A DNA stretch of 64,000 nucleotides from Steroidobacteraceae bacterium (lineage in GTDB: Bacteria; Pseudomonadota; Gammaproteobacteria; Steroidobacterales; Steroidobacteraceae). Below the pieces are notes generated by a model. It was not told where the DNA came from, ran no database searches, and was given only the letters and a program-made list of their open reading frames with translations. Position 1 is the stretch's first letter, and every line of letters begins with the position of its first letter. Shown here one piece after another: positions 34,895-44,017 of the stretch. The stretch covers positions 2,542,001-2,606,000 of the forward strand of contig JAWLAG010000001.1 of NCBI GenBank assembly GCA_041395505.1. Reading direction: 5' to 3'. The position numbers were made by a program, and so were the translations under genes.

Positions 34895-34956
34895 AAATAC
34901 CGGCGAGCGCCGGAAACAGCGTCGGCGCGTGGCGACAGCCGCCGCCATGCGCCGAC
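34895..34956 (-). terminator. Tandem hairpins after the DUF1501-like gene
   Basis: A 14-bp stem with one G-T pair (34921-34934 with 34943-34956, 8-base loop) lies 26 bases beyond the stop of the DUF1501-like gene. A second, small hairpin (CCGGCGAGCGCCGG, 34900-34913) follows and is trailed on the minus strand by TATTTC. The structure is strong but lacks a real T-run. It separates this operon from the motor operon. Confidence 0.48.
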
Positions 34957-34981
34957 AGATGCACAATTGCGCGTTCAGCGA

Positions 34982-36583
34982 TTAGCTGATGACGCCGTTC
35001 ACAATCGGCTCGAACGCGACCAGGCTGTCCTGCAACTGCGCCCCACCCAGGCCGTTGTTCGGGAAGGTGCCGCTGAACTGCCCTTGCTGGCCGTGCAGTG
35101 CCATGTAGTTGAGCAGCACGGTCTGCACCAGCAGGTTCACGGCGTTCGCTGCCGGGCTCGATGAGGTGTCGACTGAACCATCGGAACGGAAGTAGCCGAT
35201 CTGCTGGTGACGCTCGGCAATGATGCCGCCGGCAGTCGACACTACAGGTCGACCGGCCGGGTTGTAGACGAGGAAGAACGACGAGGCGGTCGACTGGTTG
35301 TCGCTCGCCCACATGAACTTGCCGCGGCCATCGACGGTATTGTCGATCTGGCCGTTCGCCGACAGCGAGCCATCGCTGAATACATACATCATGAGCGGCA
35401 CGCCGCGCCGGGCGGCGAATTCCAGGCAGGCACCCATGCAGCGGCCCGCGCGCAGGTTGCGGATCTCACCTGTGTTGCGACCCTGGCCATGGTAGTCATA
35501 GCCGCCCATGGTGATGGTGCCGGCGCCGGCATAGCCTTCGATGACCATCTTCATGACCGCGGCGGTTTTCTGGAACTCGCCGTCGCCGTTGTACTCGGCC
35601 TGGCTGAAGATGCCCGTCGGACCCACGATGTCGGGGTCGAGGTTGGGATTGAGCGAAGCCGGATTGCCGAAACGGTCAGCCAGATCGGCTGACTTCACGT
35701 AGCCGCAGTCCACCAGGTCCTTGAGCACCTGGTCGGGACCGACTGTCAGGATGCGCTGGTCCTTGCGGTGACTGATGCGTGCGATGGACTCGAGCACCTT
35801 GACCGCATCCGACTGATCGAGCAGTCCGACCAGCTTGCCGGTGTCGACCAGGCCCGTCACGTCACTCGCCCGATCAACCTTGGTCGGGCGTACCGACGGG
35901 TCGATCAGATCAGCCGGTGCCATGGAATTGCCACCGGAATCGGAATTGCGCGAGCCGATCAATGTAAGCAATTCACCGTCTGCGCCCGCACGGTAGATTC
36001 CGTACATCGGATTGTGCGGATTGTTGCCGGTATCGTTCTCGGAGCGGGCCGCAATGACGGCGCCGTTGGTATTGGCCTGGGCAGCGACCGAGGCTTTCTC
36101 CAGGATACCGCGCAGCAGCGCGCCATCCGAGTGCCAGGCAAGCCCGAGCGAGGTGTTGATGAAATTGTTGGTCGCGCTCTGCGCATTCGGCGCATTCGGA
36201 ACCATATCGCCCGGCAGGCCGAGCTTGGCATAGCCCGCTGTGCTCAGGAAGTCGAGCTGTCCGCCGGGGCCGCCAATCAGAACTTCCGAGCCCGCCATGT
36301 TCGCGCCGCCGGCCAGATCGAAGCAGATGAACGGGATCTTGCCCGCACCCGGCAGGATGTTGCAGGGGTTGACCTTCATCGCATCGAGATCCGGCGAGAG
36401 CGCTGCGCGCGCAGCCATCGGATTCGCGAACAGACTGAAAATGGTCGGTGCGGCGATCACCGCAGGACCGGTCAGGAAGCCGTTTGAAATGAAGTCACGT
36501 CGCGTCACCGGACGCTTGTGGCTCTCGTGCCGAATCGGCTCGTCGAGTTTCAGTTGGCGCGGGGCTTTCTTGCGAATGATCAT
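34982..36583 (-). CDS. Tat-exported DUF1501-like protein
   Basis: 533 residues; ATG at 36583 with GGGAG 7 bases upstream. An N-terminal extension of ~26 residues precedes a twin-arginine leader (VTRRDFISNGFLTGPAVIAA). The body resembles DUF1501-type proteins of the alkaline phosphatase/sulfatase fold: FICFDLAGGANMAGSEVLIG near the start, TMGGYDYHGQGR in the middle and ARRGVPLMMYVFSDGSL before the C-terminal third. Tat export means it folds, perhaps with a metal, in the cytoplasm. It is the last gene of an operon with two haem-binding proteins; DUF1501 proteins often accompany such cytochrome-like partners. Substrate and activity are unknown. Confidence 0.8.
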   Translation of the reverse strand: MIIRKKAPRQLKLDEPIRHESHKRPVTRRDFISNGFLTGPAVIAAPTIFSLFANPMAARAALSPDLDAMKVNPCNILPGAGKIPFICFDLAGGANMAGSEVLIGGPGGQLDFLSTAGYAKLGLPGDMVPNAPNAQSATNNFINTSLGLAWHSDGALLRGILEKASVAAQANTNGAVIAARSENDTGNNPHNPMYGIYRAGADGELLTLIGSRNSDSGGNSMAPADLIDPSVRPTKVDRASDVTGLVDTGKLVGLLDQSDAVKVLESIARISHRKDQRILTVGPDQVLKDLVDCGYVKSADLADRFGNPASLNPNLDPDIVGPTGIFSQAEYNGDGEFQKTAAVMKMVIEGYAGAGTITMGGYDYHGQGRNTGEIRNLRAGRCMGACLEFAARRGVPLMMYVFSDGSLSANGQIDNTVDGRGKFMWASDNQSTASSFFLVYNPAGRPVVSTAGGIIAERHQQIGYFRSDGSVDTSSSPAANAVNLLVQTVLLNYMALHGQQGQFSGTFPNNGLGGAQLQDSLVAFEPIVNGVIS

Positions 36584-36601
36584 GTCGATACTCCCAAAAA
36601 C

Positions 36602-39079
36602 CTATTGCAGCAGCAGCGAGCCGCTACCGAGCACCGCTGCACAGGACGCCTTGGCAACGACTGCCGTACGGCCCGACTGGCCACCCGCGGCACCGGCCGT
36701 GAGCTTGGCGATAAGGTCATTGATTTCGGTGCGCACTTCGGCGGCCGAAGGCTGCGTGCCGAGCTCCGCACTGCCGGCGAACTGACCCACCACGCGCTCG
36801 ATCAGCGGATCGATCACGAGGTCGCGGTTCGCTTGCGAGGCAAAGTAGGTATTGGCGGTCGTATTGAGATTGAGCCCGGGGAAGAAGCCGCCGCGCAGCG
36901 TGCCGTCGTCCACGAGTTCGTTGCAGTACTCGATGGCGAGCTGGGCGAGTGCTGTCTGCTGGGACGCACCGAAGGTGCCGAGCTGCTCGGTCGAGGGCAA
37001 TGCCTGCTTGACCAAGTTGTAGGTCTGGGCAACGTTGGCATTGGTCACCGGCACGCTGGTGATATTCGAGAACGTCTTGTTGATCTCGTCGAAGGTGCGC
37101 AAGCCATACTGCGGTTGCGGCGGGCCGTCGGCCGGCGGCGGCGGCGGCACGAGCGCCGGCTCCGTCACCGTATGCGTATTGCTGCCGATGCGCTCGAAGG
37201 TCAGGAAGAACTGGTCGAGATCCGGACCCTTCTCGAGTGCGACCACGGTGCCGATCTGGCTGAGCGGTTGGCCGGTCTCGGGCAGGTAATTGGAACTCGA
37301 CAACGTGGTATTGAGCGGAATGTAAGCCTGACCCGCGGTGGCTTCGGCGCCATTCACGCCGAGGCGTACGCCTGCGAGCGGAATGTTGTCCGGCACGGCG
37401 GTGCCATCGAGGCTGATGAAGGCCGGCTTCGAGAACAGATAGCCGTAGCTGTCGTACTGGCTCGCCTCGAACATGATGTAGCTCTGCGGCACGTTGATCA
37501 GGTGGCTTACGCTGAAGAGCATGTAATAGCGCTCGCCGACGCCGGCGGCGAAGTTCTGCTGTATCTGCTCCAGCGTCAATGCGCGGCTGTGTATGGCAAC
37601 CAGCCGCATGACACCGGTCCATTGCCGATCGTTCGAAGTCTCGTTGCCGAGCACGAATGCGAAAGTGTCATCCCAGTCGTTGAGCGAGCCACCGGTCTGC
37701 GCGTCGTTGTCGCCGGTGAATTCACCATTGACGTAGATGCGTCGACCATTGACCGGATCGAAGGTAAGGACCACGTGCTGCAGGCTGGCCTGCGCATCCT
37801 CGTCCGCCGCGGCGGTGATCATGAACGGCTCGCCATTGGTGTCGGTCGTGCTCGAACGATTGAATGCCTGGTACTGGTATTCGCGCTGGGCGAGTGTGAA
37901 ATTGCGCGCCATCGTGCCGCCGGAGTAACTGACCATGAAGGCGTCCTCCTGCATCACGTTGGCCGGCGCGGCCCATACCTCGATACTGTATTCACCAGTC
38001 AGGCGGATGGTGTCGGCGAGTTTCTTGCTCGCCGCGGTCGTACCCTGGGCCTTGCCGCCGGTCTTGACGTTCACGCCCCAGCCGCCAACCCAGGTGATAT
38101 CACCCGTCATGTTGAGGTTGAGCGCGGGTTCCACGCCCGAGGTGTCGTAGATCGTGTTGCCGGTGCCGGTCTTGAATTCGTACAGCGCCAGCAGATTGTT
38201 CTCGAAGCGATTGCCACCTGCGGCGATCGTGCCTTCGTACAAGGTCAGGGCCTTGGACGTCACGAGGCTCGGATCGATCTGCGTAAGAGGAATGGCATCG
38301 GCAAAATTATGTATCGCCTGCTCCATGGTGTTGGCGTTCGAGGCGCAGTCGCTCCAGCAGTTGTGGAACTCATCGCGCAGCCGAAGTACCAGACGCGATT
38401 GCGCCGGATCCTCGAGATTGATCTTGGTACGCGCCGCCGCGTAGGCCACATCGACGTCGGCGCTCGCGAAGTACGGTGACTGCGGAGTAGCCGCGCTCTC
38501 GGAGTGACAGCGCGAGCAGTACTGCGTCACGATCGGATAAATCGTGTTGGCGTAGCCCGCCGAGCTGGCCGGAAAGTTCTTGCTCGCGCCCACGTCACGC
38601 AGTACGGGAGGCTGCAGCTGGATCTGGCGGCCGCCGGTCGCCACGGCTCCCGCCCAGTTGCGTATCCAAACCGTGAGCGTATCGCCGCAGGCGGAAGTCG
38701 CTGTCAGCCAGCAGTTGTGACCGCCGGAGACCTTGGTGACCATGCGCGAATTGTCGGGTTGCGGCAGATCAACAACGCCAATGGCTTCCTGGTAGGCCAG
38801 GTTGACGTCGTCATTGCGCGCAAAGCGTGGCGATTGTCCGGTCGCGTTGTGGCAGCCGCCGCAACGGTTGTTCGCCTTGATGTTCTCCCACAGGTTGATC
38901 TTGAACGCCTGCACGTCGGCATTGGCGGGCGCGGGACCTGTGTAATCGGCTACCGGGGGCGCCTGGGTGATGGGCGCTTCCTCGGTTGGCGCTCCGCCCG
39001 AGCAGGCAGTGAGCACTGCGACCAGAGCGATCGCCGAGGCGCTACGAATAAGGGTTGTCATTGGCAACAGGCGCGTCAT
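36602..39079 (-). CDS. LamG-domain di-haem lipoprotein
   Basis: 825 residues; ATG at 39079 with GGGAG 8 bases upstream. Lipobox LTAC (Cys26). Two haem c sites lie in the N-terminal part: CGGCH (73-77) and CSRCH (188-192), each in a repeat that also contains a paired Cys loop (HNCWLTATSACGDT; HNCWSDCASNAN). A concanavalin/LamG sandwich follows at ~290-500 (LLALYEFKTGTGNTIYDTSG, YSIEVWAAPANVM, QHVVLTFDPVNGRRIYVNGE, MRLVAIHSRALTLEQIQQNF). The C-terminal third has proline-rich and unassigned parts. It is probably a surface electron carrier with a glycan- or polymer-binding module. Confidence 0.85.
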   Translation of the reverse strand: MTRLLPMTTLIRSASAIALVAVLTACSGGAPTEEAPITQAPPVADYTGPAPANADVQAFKINLWENIKANNRCGGCHNATGQSPRFARNDDVNLAYQEAIGVVDLPQPDNSRMVTKVSGGHNCWLTATSACGDTLTVWIRNWAGAVATGGRQIQLQPPVLRDVGASKNFPASSAGYANTIYPIVTQYCSRCHSESAATPQSPYFASADVDVAYAAARTKINLEDPAQSRLVLRLRDEFHNCWSDCASNANTMEQAIHNFADAIPLTQIDPSLVTSKALTLYEGTIAAGGNRFENNLLALYEFKTGTGNTIYDTSGVEPALNLNMTGDITWVGGWGVNVKTGGKAQGTTAASKKLADTIRLTGEYSIEVWAAPANVMQEDAFMVSYSGGTMARNFTLAQREYQYQAFNRSSTTDTNGEPFMITAAADEDAQASLQHVVLTFDPVNGRRIYVNGEFTGDNDAQTGGSLNDWDDTFAFVLGNETSNDRQWTGVMRLVAIHSRALTLEQIQQNFAAGVGERYYMLFSVSHLINVPQSYIMFEASQYDSYGYLFSKPAFISLDGTAVPDNIPLAGVRLGVNGAEATAGQAYIPLNTTLSSSNYLPETGQPLSQIGTVVALEKGPDLDQFFLTFERIGSNTHTVTEPALVPPPPPADGPPQPQYGLRTFDEINKTFSNITSVPVTNANVAQTYNLVKQALPSTEQLGTFGASQQTALAQLAIEYCNELVDDGTLRGGFFPGLNLNTTANTYFASQANRDLVIDPLIERVVGQFAGSAELGTQPSAAEVRTEINDLIAKLTAGAAGGQSGRTAVVAKASCAAVLGSGSLLLQ

Positions 39080-39092
39080 GTCGGTATCTCCC

Positions 39093-40271
39093 TCAATCGC
39101 CCATGCAATAAGCGGCGGTCTCGGCGAACACGTCTTTCAACTTGTAGCCGCCACTCTTGAAGTCGCTGGTGATCTGCTGCGCGCGGGCGCGATCTGCTGC
39201 ATCGTTCGGTGCGCGGAAGCAGACGGTCTTGAATACTTTCTCGACCTGGCAGGAGGCAAAGGCATCCGAGGCCGCGAGCTCCTCGCCCATGGTCTTCGCG
39301 CCGCTGCCGAAGCCGGGCTTGCTGGAATCCCAGCCGAGTTTGCGGTTGGGCCCCTTGCGCCAGTAGTTCTCCCAGCTGTCATCGGGCGTTGCGAATCCCG
39401 GCTTGAAGTTGTCCTGGTTGTTGAAATACTTGGCCTGCACCTGGCCTGCGGTATAGACCAGGCGATTCTGGGTCTCGTCGAAATCGTAATAGGCCAATGA
39501 CTGGGCGAGCGGATCCATGCCGCTATGGCAGCCAATGCAGCTGTTCAGGAAAATCCGGCTGTCACCGCCTGGCGAACGACTGACATCCTGGCGAATGCGA
39601 TCGGGCGGGCGCGACGTGTCCTGCACTTCCTCGAGGTCGTGGCACAGGTGATTCATCATCGTGAACCGAAACATCGCGCGGTTGGTGCCGTCGATGAAAA
39701 ATGCCTCTGAAGCCGCCCGCGAGGTCATCACGCCCGCCGTGGCGGCGGCAGGGATACCTAGGAGCGACGATTGGCTCGCCTGCACGAGATTCGCCTTCAG
39801 GTCGATGCCGCGCGACTCGAGCTGCTCGTAGTGATCGTTGTTGACCTGCGAGTAGGCCGGGAGACCGAGACCATTCGCTCCAATGTAGAGAATGTCGGCC
39901 GACAGTAATGTATTGAACGGCACGTCATCGCGCACCATGCCGATGACCGTTGCCGTGTAATCGTTGAGCGGCGCGAACACGGTCTGGTCCCGATTGGTCC
40001 AGGGCGTGACGAAGTTCTTCAACGTCACCGTGTAGAACGCGGAGTTCTCCATGGCGATGCGCGCGGCCTCCTCGGGGCGGCCCGCCGCAACCTCACTTTC
40101 CATCTGATCCAGCACGGCGGCGCTCGGTGGCACGCCCGCAATGCGATCGTGAATGCGTCGCGCCTGTTCGCGCGCGCCAGCGCTCGCGAGATTCGCACCC
40201 GAGGCGATGACAGCGAGCGCCGCGAGGCCGGCTGCCGTCAGTACCGAACGCTTCGTCGATTGCATGGTCAT
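39093..40271 (-). CDS. Exported DUF1588-like haem c protein
   Basis: 392 residues; signal peptide near 1-32 (VLTAAGLAALAVIASGANLASA). One haem motif CIGCH (245-249) in the setting NSCIGCHSGMDPLAQSLAYYDFDE, which is the pattern of DUF1588-type planctomycete-cytochrome partners (CxxCH, then MDP and FD). The N-terminal half contains a helical part with FNTLLSADILYIGANGLGLP and the usual 'first-generation' LLGIPAAATAG segment before it. First gene of the three-gene minus-strand operon (14 bases before the LamG gene). Ribosome site GGGAA 8 bases upstream of the start. Confidence 0.8.
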   Translation of the reverse strand: MTMQSTKRSVLTAAGLAALAVIASGANLASAGAREQARRIHDRIAGVPPSAAVLDQMESEVAAGRPEEAARIAMENSAFYTVTLKNFVTPWTNRDQTVFAPLNDYTATVIGMVRDDVPFNTLLSADILYIGANGLGLPAYSQVNNDHYEQLESRGIDLKANLVQASQSSLLGIPAAATAGVMTSRAASEAFFIDGTNRAMFRFTMMNHLCHDLEEVQDTSRPPDRIRQDVSRSPGGDSRIFLNSCIGCHSGMDPLAQSLAYYDFDETQNRLVYTAGQVQAKYFNNQDNFKPGFATPDDSWENYWRKGPNRKLGWDSSKPGFGSGAKTMGEELAASDAFASCQVEKVFKTVCFRAPNDAADRARAQQITSDFKSGGYKLKDVFAETAAYCMGD

Positions 40272-40668
40272 AGCTCGCGTTCCCTTGAAGTCGTGTTACC
40301 CGAGTTGCAACGATGCGGCGCCGTTGCCGCATGTCACGCAATTTACAGCCACAAATCCACCCGTGAAGTTGTCTCAATCCGCGCACGTCGCCAGCTAACG
40401 ACAGCGTGCGTTGTTACGTCACACGGGTACCCTTATTCCCAGGAAATGCGATCCCGGTCACTGCGTGAAATCGCCATGCGCGGAACCTTGCACACCCAGG
40501 GTGGATACCTCTCGGCGCGTCTGTACAAACAAGCGCGGCAAGAGAAACCCAAAGGCGAAGCGGCCGCTGTGACGACATCGGCAGAAACTTGAATGTGCCT
40601 TCTGGATTAATGCATTACGTCAGATTGGTGCGGCAATACGTCAACATCGGCATTGCCGCGAGGAGCGA
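40272..40668. promoter_or_regulatory. 397-base divergent intergenic region with three TACGTCA copies
   Basis: No convincing gene is seen here. TACGTCA occurs at 40415-40421, 40616-40622 and 40637-40643. The last two are 21 bases apart (two helical turns), extend to TTACGTCA and ATACGTCA, and lie just upstream of the AGGAG ribosome site of the beta-propeller haem gene. The region must contain promoters for both divergent operons; I cannot fix their -10 and -35 boxes with confidence. Confidence 0.4.
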
Positions 40669-43278
40669 ATGATGGTGCAGCGCATGATCAAACTTGTCCT
40701 GGGCGCAGGCTGCCTCGCCGTGCTCGCAGCCTGCTCCGGCGGCGGCAATATCGACATTGGCAGTGGCCAAAGCCCTGACCCGGCTACCATCGATTTTCCC
40801 ATCGCCTACGTCAAACGCACCCTGCCGGACCTGACCCAGGACGATGTCCACAGCCAGCGGTTGTTCCAGGTCGACGCCGACCTGTTCGTCCGCGACCGCG
40901 CCGATCCGTCGACACCCGAGCGCAACGTGACCGAGCGCATCACGGGGACGACCGACATGTGGGACGTGCGCGACGTCGATGTCGCCTTCGATGGCACGTC
41001 GATTGTATTCGCAATGCGCGGCCCGATGATCCCGAACGGCCAGGAGGAAGATCAGCCGACCTGGAACATCTGGCAGTACACCTTCGCAACCGACACCTTG
41101 AAACGGATCATCACCTCGGACCTCATCGCCGAAGAAGGTCACGACCGCTCGCCCCACTTCCTGCCCGATGGGCGCATCGTCTTCACTTCGACGCGCCAGC
41201 GCCAGGCGCGCGCCGTATTGCTCGACGAGGGCAAACCACAGTTCGAGATCCAGACTGAAGATCGCAGTGAACCGGTTTTCCTGCTCCATGTCATGAACGC
41301 CGACGGCACGGGAATCAAGCAGATCTCCTTCGGCACCAGCCACGACATCGATCCCATGGTGACGCGCGACGGCCGCGTCGTATGGAGCCGCTGGGACACA
41401 GCGCCGGGGCGCAACGGAATTCACCTGTACAGCGCCAATCCCGACGGCACGGACGAGCAGCTGCTGTATGGCAAGGAAAGTCACGCCACCGGCACGAACA
41501 ACTCCGATATCGAGTTCATCCAGCCGCACGAGCTGCCGGATGGGCGCATCATGGCATTGATACGGCCCGACACCGACGCGGAATTCGGCGGCGACCTGAC
41601 CATCATCGACACCGCGACCTATGTCGAGAATACACAGGCGACGCTCGCGAACCAGGGCATGACGGGACCGGCGCAGTCGGTGGCCACCGGCAACGATGTG
41701 CGCACCGTGCCCGGTATCTCGCCGGGCGGACGCTTCAGCTCATTCTTCCCGCTCTGGGACGGCAGTGGCCGCATCGCCGTCAGCTGGACGCAGTGTCGAG
41801 CGCAATTGAACGGCGAAATCCGCCCTTGCACCAACGATGTCGTCAACGATCCGGCGGCGCTGCCCGCCGAGCCCCAGTACAGCATCTGGATGTATGACAC
41901 GGTGGCACGGGCCTTCCTGCCGCTGATGACGCCCGAGACCGGCATGATGATCACCGACGTGGCAATCGCGCAGCCGCGCAGCCTCCCGGCCGTGATCCTC
42001 GACAAGGTGCCCGGCCTCGATGTCGATCAGGACCTGGTCTCCGAAGGCGTCGGCATCGTGGACATCCGCAGTGTCTATGACATCGACGGCACCGACAGCG
42101 CACCGGCTGGCATTGCAACGCTTGCAAACCCCGCCAACACGACAGCCGATGAGCGCCCCGCGCGCTTCATCCGGTTCGTGAAGCCCGTATTCATTCCAGA
42201 TCGCGACGTGCTCGACATCGACAATGCGGCGTTCGGCGCCAGCAACTTCATGGCCGAAATCCTTGCCTACGCCATGGTCGAACCCGACGGTTCGGTGCGC
42301 AGCAAGGTCCCGGCGAACGTGCCATTCATGATGGAGATTCTCAATCGCGACGGCATGCGCATTTCGCCTCCCCATGGCAACTGGCTGCAGCTGCGGCCGG
42401 GCGAAGTGCTGAGCTGCAATGGCTGCCACGTGCGCGATCCACAGAATCCGCAGTCGCACGGCCGGCGAAACCTCTTTGCGCAAGCCTGGGTCGGCGCGCC
42501 GGGCAACGGTCCTTTCCCCAATACCGTGCCCACCGTGAACGCGCAGTCGGGCGATACCATGGCGCAGGCCATGGCACGCTACACCTGCGGCCTGGGCGGC
42601 CTCGACAAGTGCAAGTCCATGCACCCGGCCGTGGACATGCTGTTTGAGGATGTCTGGACCGATGCGGCAACCGCGGGTCGCGCACCCGATGCTGCGTTCA
42701 GCGTACGTCATGCCGACCTGTCGACGCCCTCGCCGACGCGTCCAGATTGCATGAGTCGCTGGTCCGCGACCTGCCGCCTGGTGATCAACTACGAGACCAT
42801 CGTGCATCCACTGTGGTCGCTGCCGCGCGTGACCCTGGATGCGGGTGGCGCCGTCATCGCCGACAATACCTGCACCAGCTGCCATAGCCCGCGCGATGCA
42901 GCCAATGCCGTGCGGGTACCGGCCGGGCAGCTGGACCTGACCGATGGCCCGTCGGATGAGGAACCACTGCAGTTCAGGGCCTACCGAGAACTGCTGTTCA
43001 CCGATAACGCGCAAGAAGTTAACATGGGCGCGCTCCAGGACATCCTGGTGCAGACGGGGACCGATCCGGTGACGGGGCAGCCAGTGCTGAGCCCCGTACC
43101 AGTCGCGCCGTCGATGCGGGCACGGAACGCGCTTGGCTCCACCGCATTTTTTGGTCGCTTTGCAGCAGGTGGAAGTCACGCGGGCTATTTGACGGCGGCA
43201 GAACTGCAACTGCTGGCTGAATGGCTGGATATTGGAGCGCAGTATTTCAACAACCCATTTGTGGCGCCGGTCAACTGA
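40669..43278 (+). CDS. HzsA-related di-haem lipoprotein with PD40-like propeller
   Basis: 869 residues; start fixed by AGGAG just upstream (ATG at 40669 or 40672). Lipobox LAAC (Cys22). WD40/PD40-like blades cover ~95-480 (DGTSIVFAMRGPMIPNG, HFLPDGRIVFTSTRQRQ, PMVTRDGRVVWSRWDTA, GNGIHLYSANPDGTDEQ in near form). Two haem c sites: CNGCH (583-587) and CTSCH (735-739). The layout of propeller plus C-terminal haem domain recalls proteins named after the hydrazine synthase alpha subunit, but there is no sign of anammox metabolism, so that enzyme activity is not implied. Its end overlaps the next gene, so it shares an operon with the outer-membrane-barrel set. Confidence 0.84.
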   Translation: MMVQRMIKLVLGAGCLAVLAACSGGGNIDIGSGQSPDPATIDFPIAYVKRTLPDLTQDDVHSQRLFQVDADLFVRDRADPSTPERNVTERITGTTDMWDVRDVDVAFDGTSIVFAMRGPMIPNGQEEDQPTWNIWQYTFATDTLKRIITSDLIAEEGHDRSPHFLPDGRIVFTSTRQRQARAVLLDEGKPQFEIQTEDRSEPVFLLHVMNADGTGIKQISFGTSHDIDPMVTRDGRVVWSRWDTAPGRNGIHLYSANPDGTDEQLLYGKESHATGTNNSDIEFIQPHELPDGRIMALIRPDTDAEFGGDLTIIDTATYVENTQATLANQGMTGPAQSVATGNDVRTVPGISPGGRFSSFFPLWDGSGRIAVSWTQCRAQLNGEIRPCTNDVVNDPAALPAEPQYSIWMYDTVARAFLPLMTPETGMMITDVAIAQPRSLPAVILDKVPGLDVDQDLVSEGVGIVDIRSVYDIDGTDSAPAGIATLANPANTTADERPARFIRFVKPVFIPDRDVLDIDNAAFGASNFMAEILAYAMVEPDGSVRSKVPANVPFMMEILNRDGMRISPPHGNWLQLRPGEVLSCNGCHVRDPQNPQSHGRRNLFAQAWVGAPGNGPFPNTVPTVNAQSGDTMAQAMARYTCGLGGLDKCKSMHPAVDMLFEDVWTDAATAGRAPDAAFSVRHADLSTPSPTRPDCMSRWSATCRLVINYETIVHPLWSLPRVTLDAGGAVIADNTCTSCHSPRDAANAVRVPAGQLDLTDGPSDEEPLQFRAYRELLFTDNAQEVNMGALQDILVQTGTDPVTGQPVLSPVPVAPSMRARNALGSTAFFGRFAAGGSHAGYLTAAELQLLAEWLDIGAQYFNNPFVAPVN

Positions 43279-44017
43279 TCTAGCAGCTCTACTGCTGTGC
43301 AGCCTGCTGTGCGTCGGCGCGACCCTTGCCTGGGCCGCGCCGCGCCAGTATTTGCAGGTCTTCGTTGCCGAACCCTACCTCGAACTTCGCACCGGGCCTG
43401 GACGCGGTTACCCCGTCACTCAGGTGGTTGCGCGCGGTGAGTCAGTGCAGATCCTCAAACGACGCACGGACTGGTTCCGTGTGCGCACCGAACGGGGCAT
43501 CGAAGGCTGGGCGTCGCAGCGCGACATGGTCAAGACCCTGCTGGTCGACGGCAGTCACTTCGAAATCGATCTCGGCGATCGCGATGGCTTTACTTCGCAC
43601 CGTTACGAACTCGGCGCTTTCGCCGGCGACTTCGACGGCGCGAACCTGGTCTCGGGCTATGGTGCCGTGTCGCTGAACGACAACCTGAAAATCGACCTGA
43701 CGGTGTCGCAATACCTGGGCGAACAGCGCAACGGCTACATGATCGACGTCGGGCTCAATCACGTCTTCGTGCCCGAGTGGCGCCTGTCGCCATTCGTGAC
43801 GCTCGGCGGCGGACTGTTCCGCGTCGACAAGGATGCACAACGGCCCAACCTGATCGATCGCACCGACCAGTCCGCCTATTACGGCTTCGGCCTGCGGTTT
43901 TACCTGACGCGGCGCTTCTTTATTCGCGCCGAGTACAAAGAGCGGGTCATTTTCACGAGCCGCAACGACAACGAGGAGCTTGAGGAATGGAAAGTCGGAC
44001 TCGCGTTCTTCTTCTGA
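43259..44017 (+). CDS. SH3-domain outer-membrane beta-barrel protein
   Basis: 252 residues from a TTG at 43259, giving signal peptide MWRRSTDLAALLLCSLLCVG; a TTG at 43232 would add nine residues. Neither start has a ribosome site, and the gene begins inside the upstream haem gene, so translation is probably coupled. A bacterial SH3 domain (~30-90) reads YLELRTGPGRGYPVTQVVAR then GESVQILKRRTDWFRVRTE and GIEGWASQRDM. The rest is a beta-barrel (~100-250) with alternating strands and a C-terminal Phe run (VGLAFFF). The SH3 part could bind peptidoglycan, linking wall to outer membrane. Confidence 0.86.
   Translation: MWRRSTDLAALLLCSLLCVGATLAWAAPRQYLQVFVAEPYLELRTGPGRGYPVTQVVARGESVQILKRRTDWFRVRTERGIEGWASQRDMVKTLLVDGSHFEIDLGDRDGFTSHRYELGAFAGDFDGANLVSGYGAVSLNDNLKIDLTVSQYLGEQRNGYMIDVGLNHVFVPEWRLSPFVTLGGGLFRVDKDAQRPNLIDRTDQSAYYGFGLRFYLTRRFFIRAEYKERVIFTSRNDNEELEEWKVGLAFFF

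Noticed and set aside
36518..38479. 653-codon plus-strand frame
   Set aside because: Antisense to the LamG di-haem gene; no signal, domain or ribosome site.
40446..40592. 48-codon frame (MRSRSLREIAMRGTLHTQGG...) in the divergent haem-gene region
   Set aside because: AGGA is only 1 base from the ATG and the product is basic with no recognisable feature; kept as non-coding unless conserved.
41740..43209. 489-codon minus-strand frame
   Set aside because: Antisense to the propeller haem gene; composition is that of a shadow frame.
40669..43278. Hydrazine synthase activity for the HzsA-related protein
   Set aside because: Only the overall layout is similar; the other hydrazine synthase subunits and anammox genes are absent.
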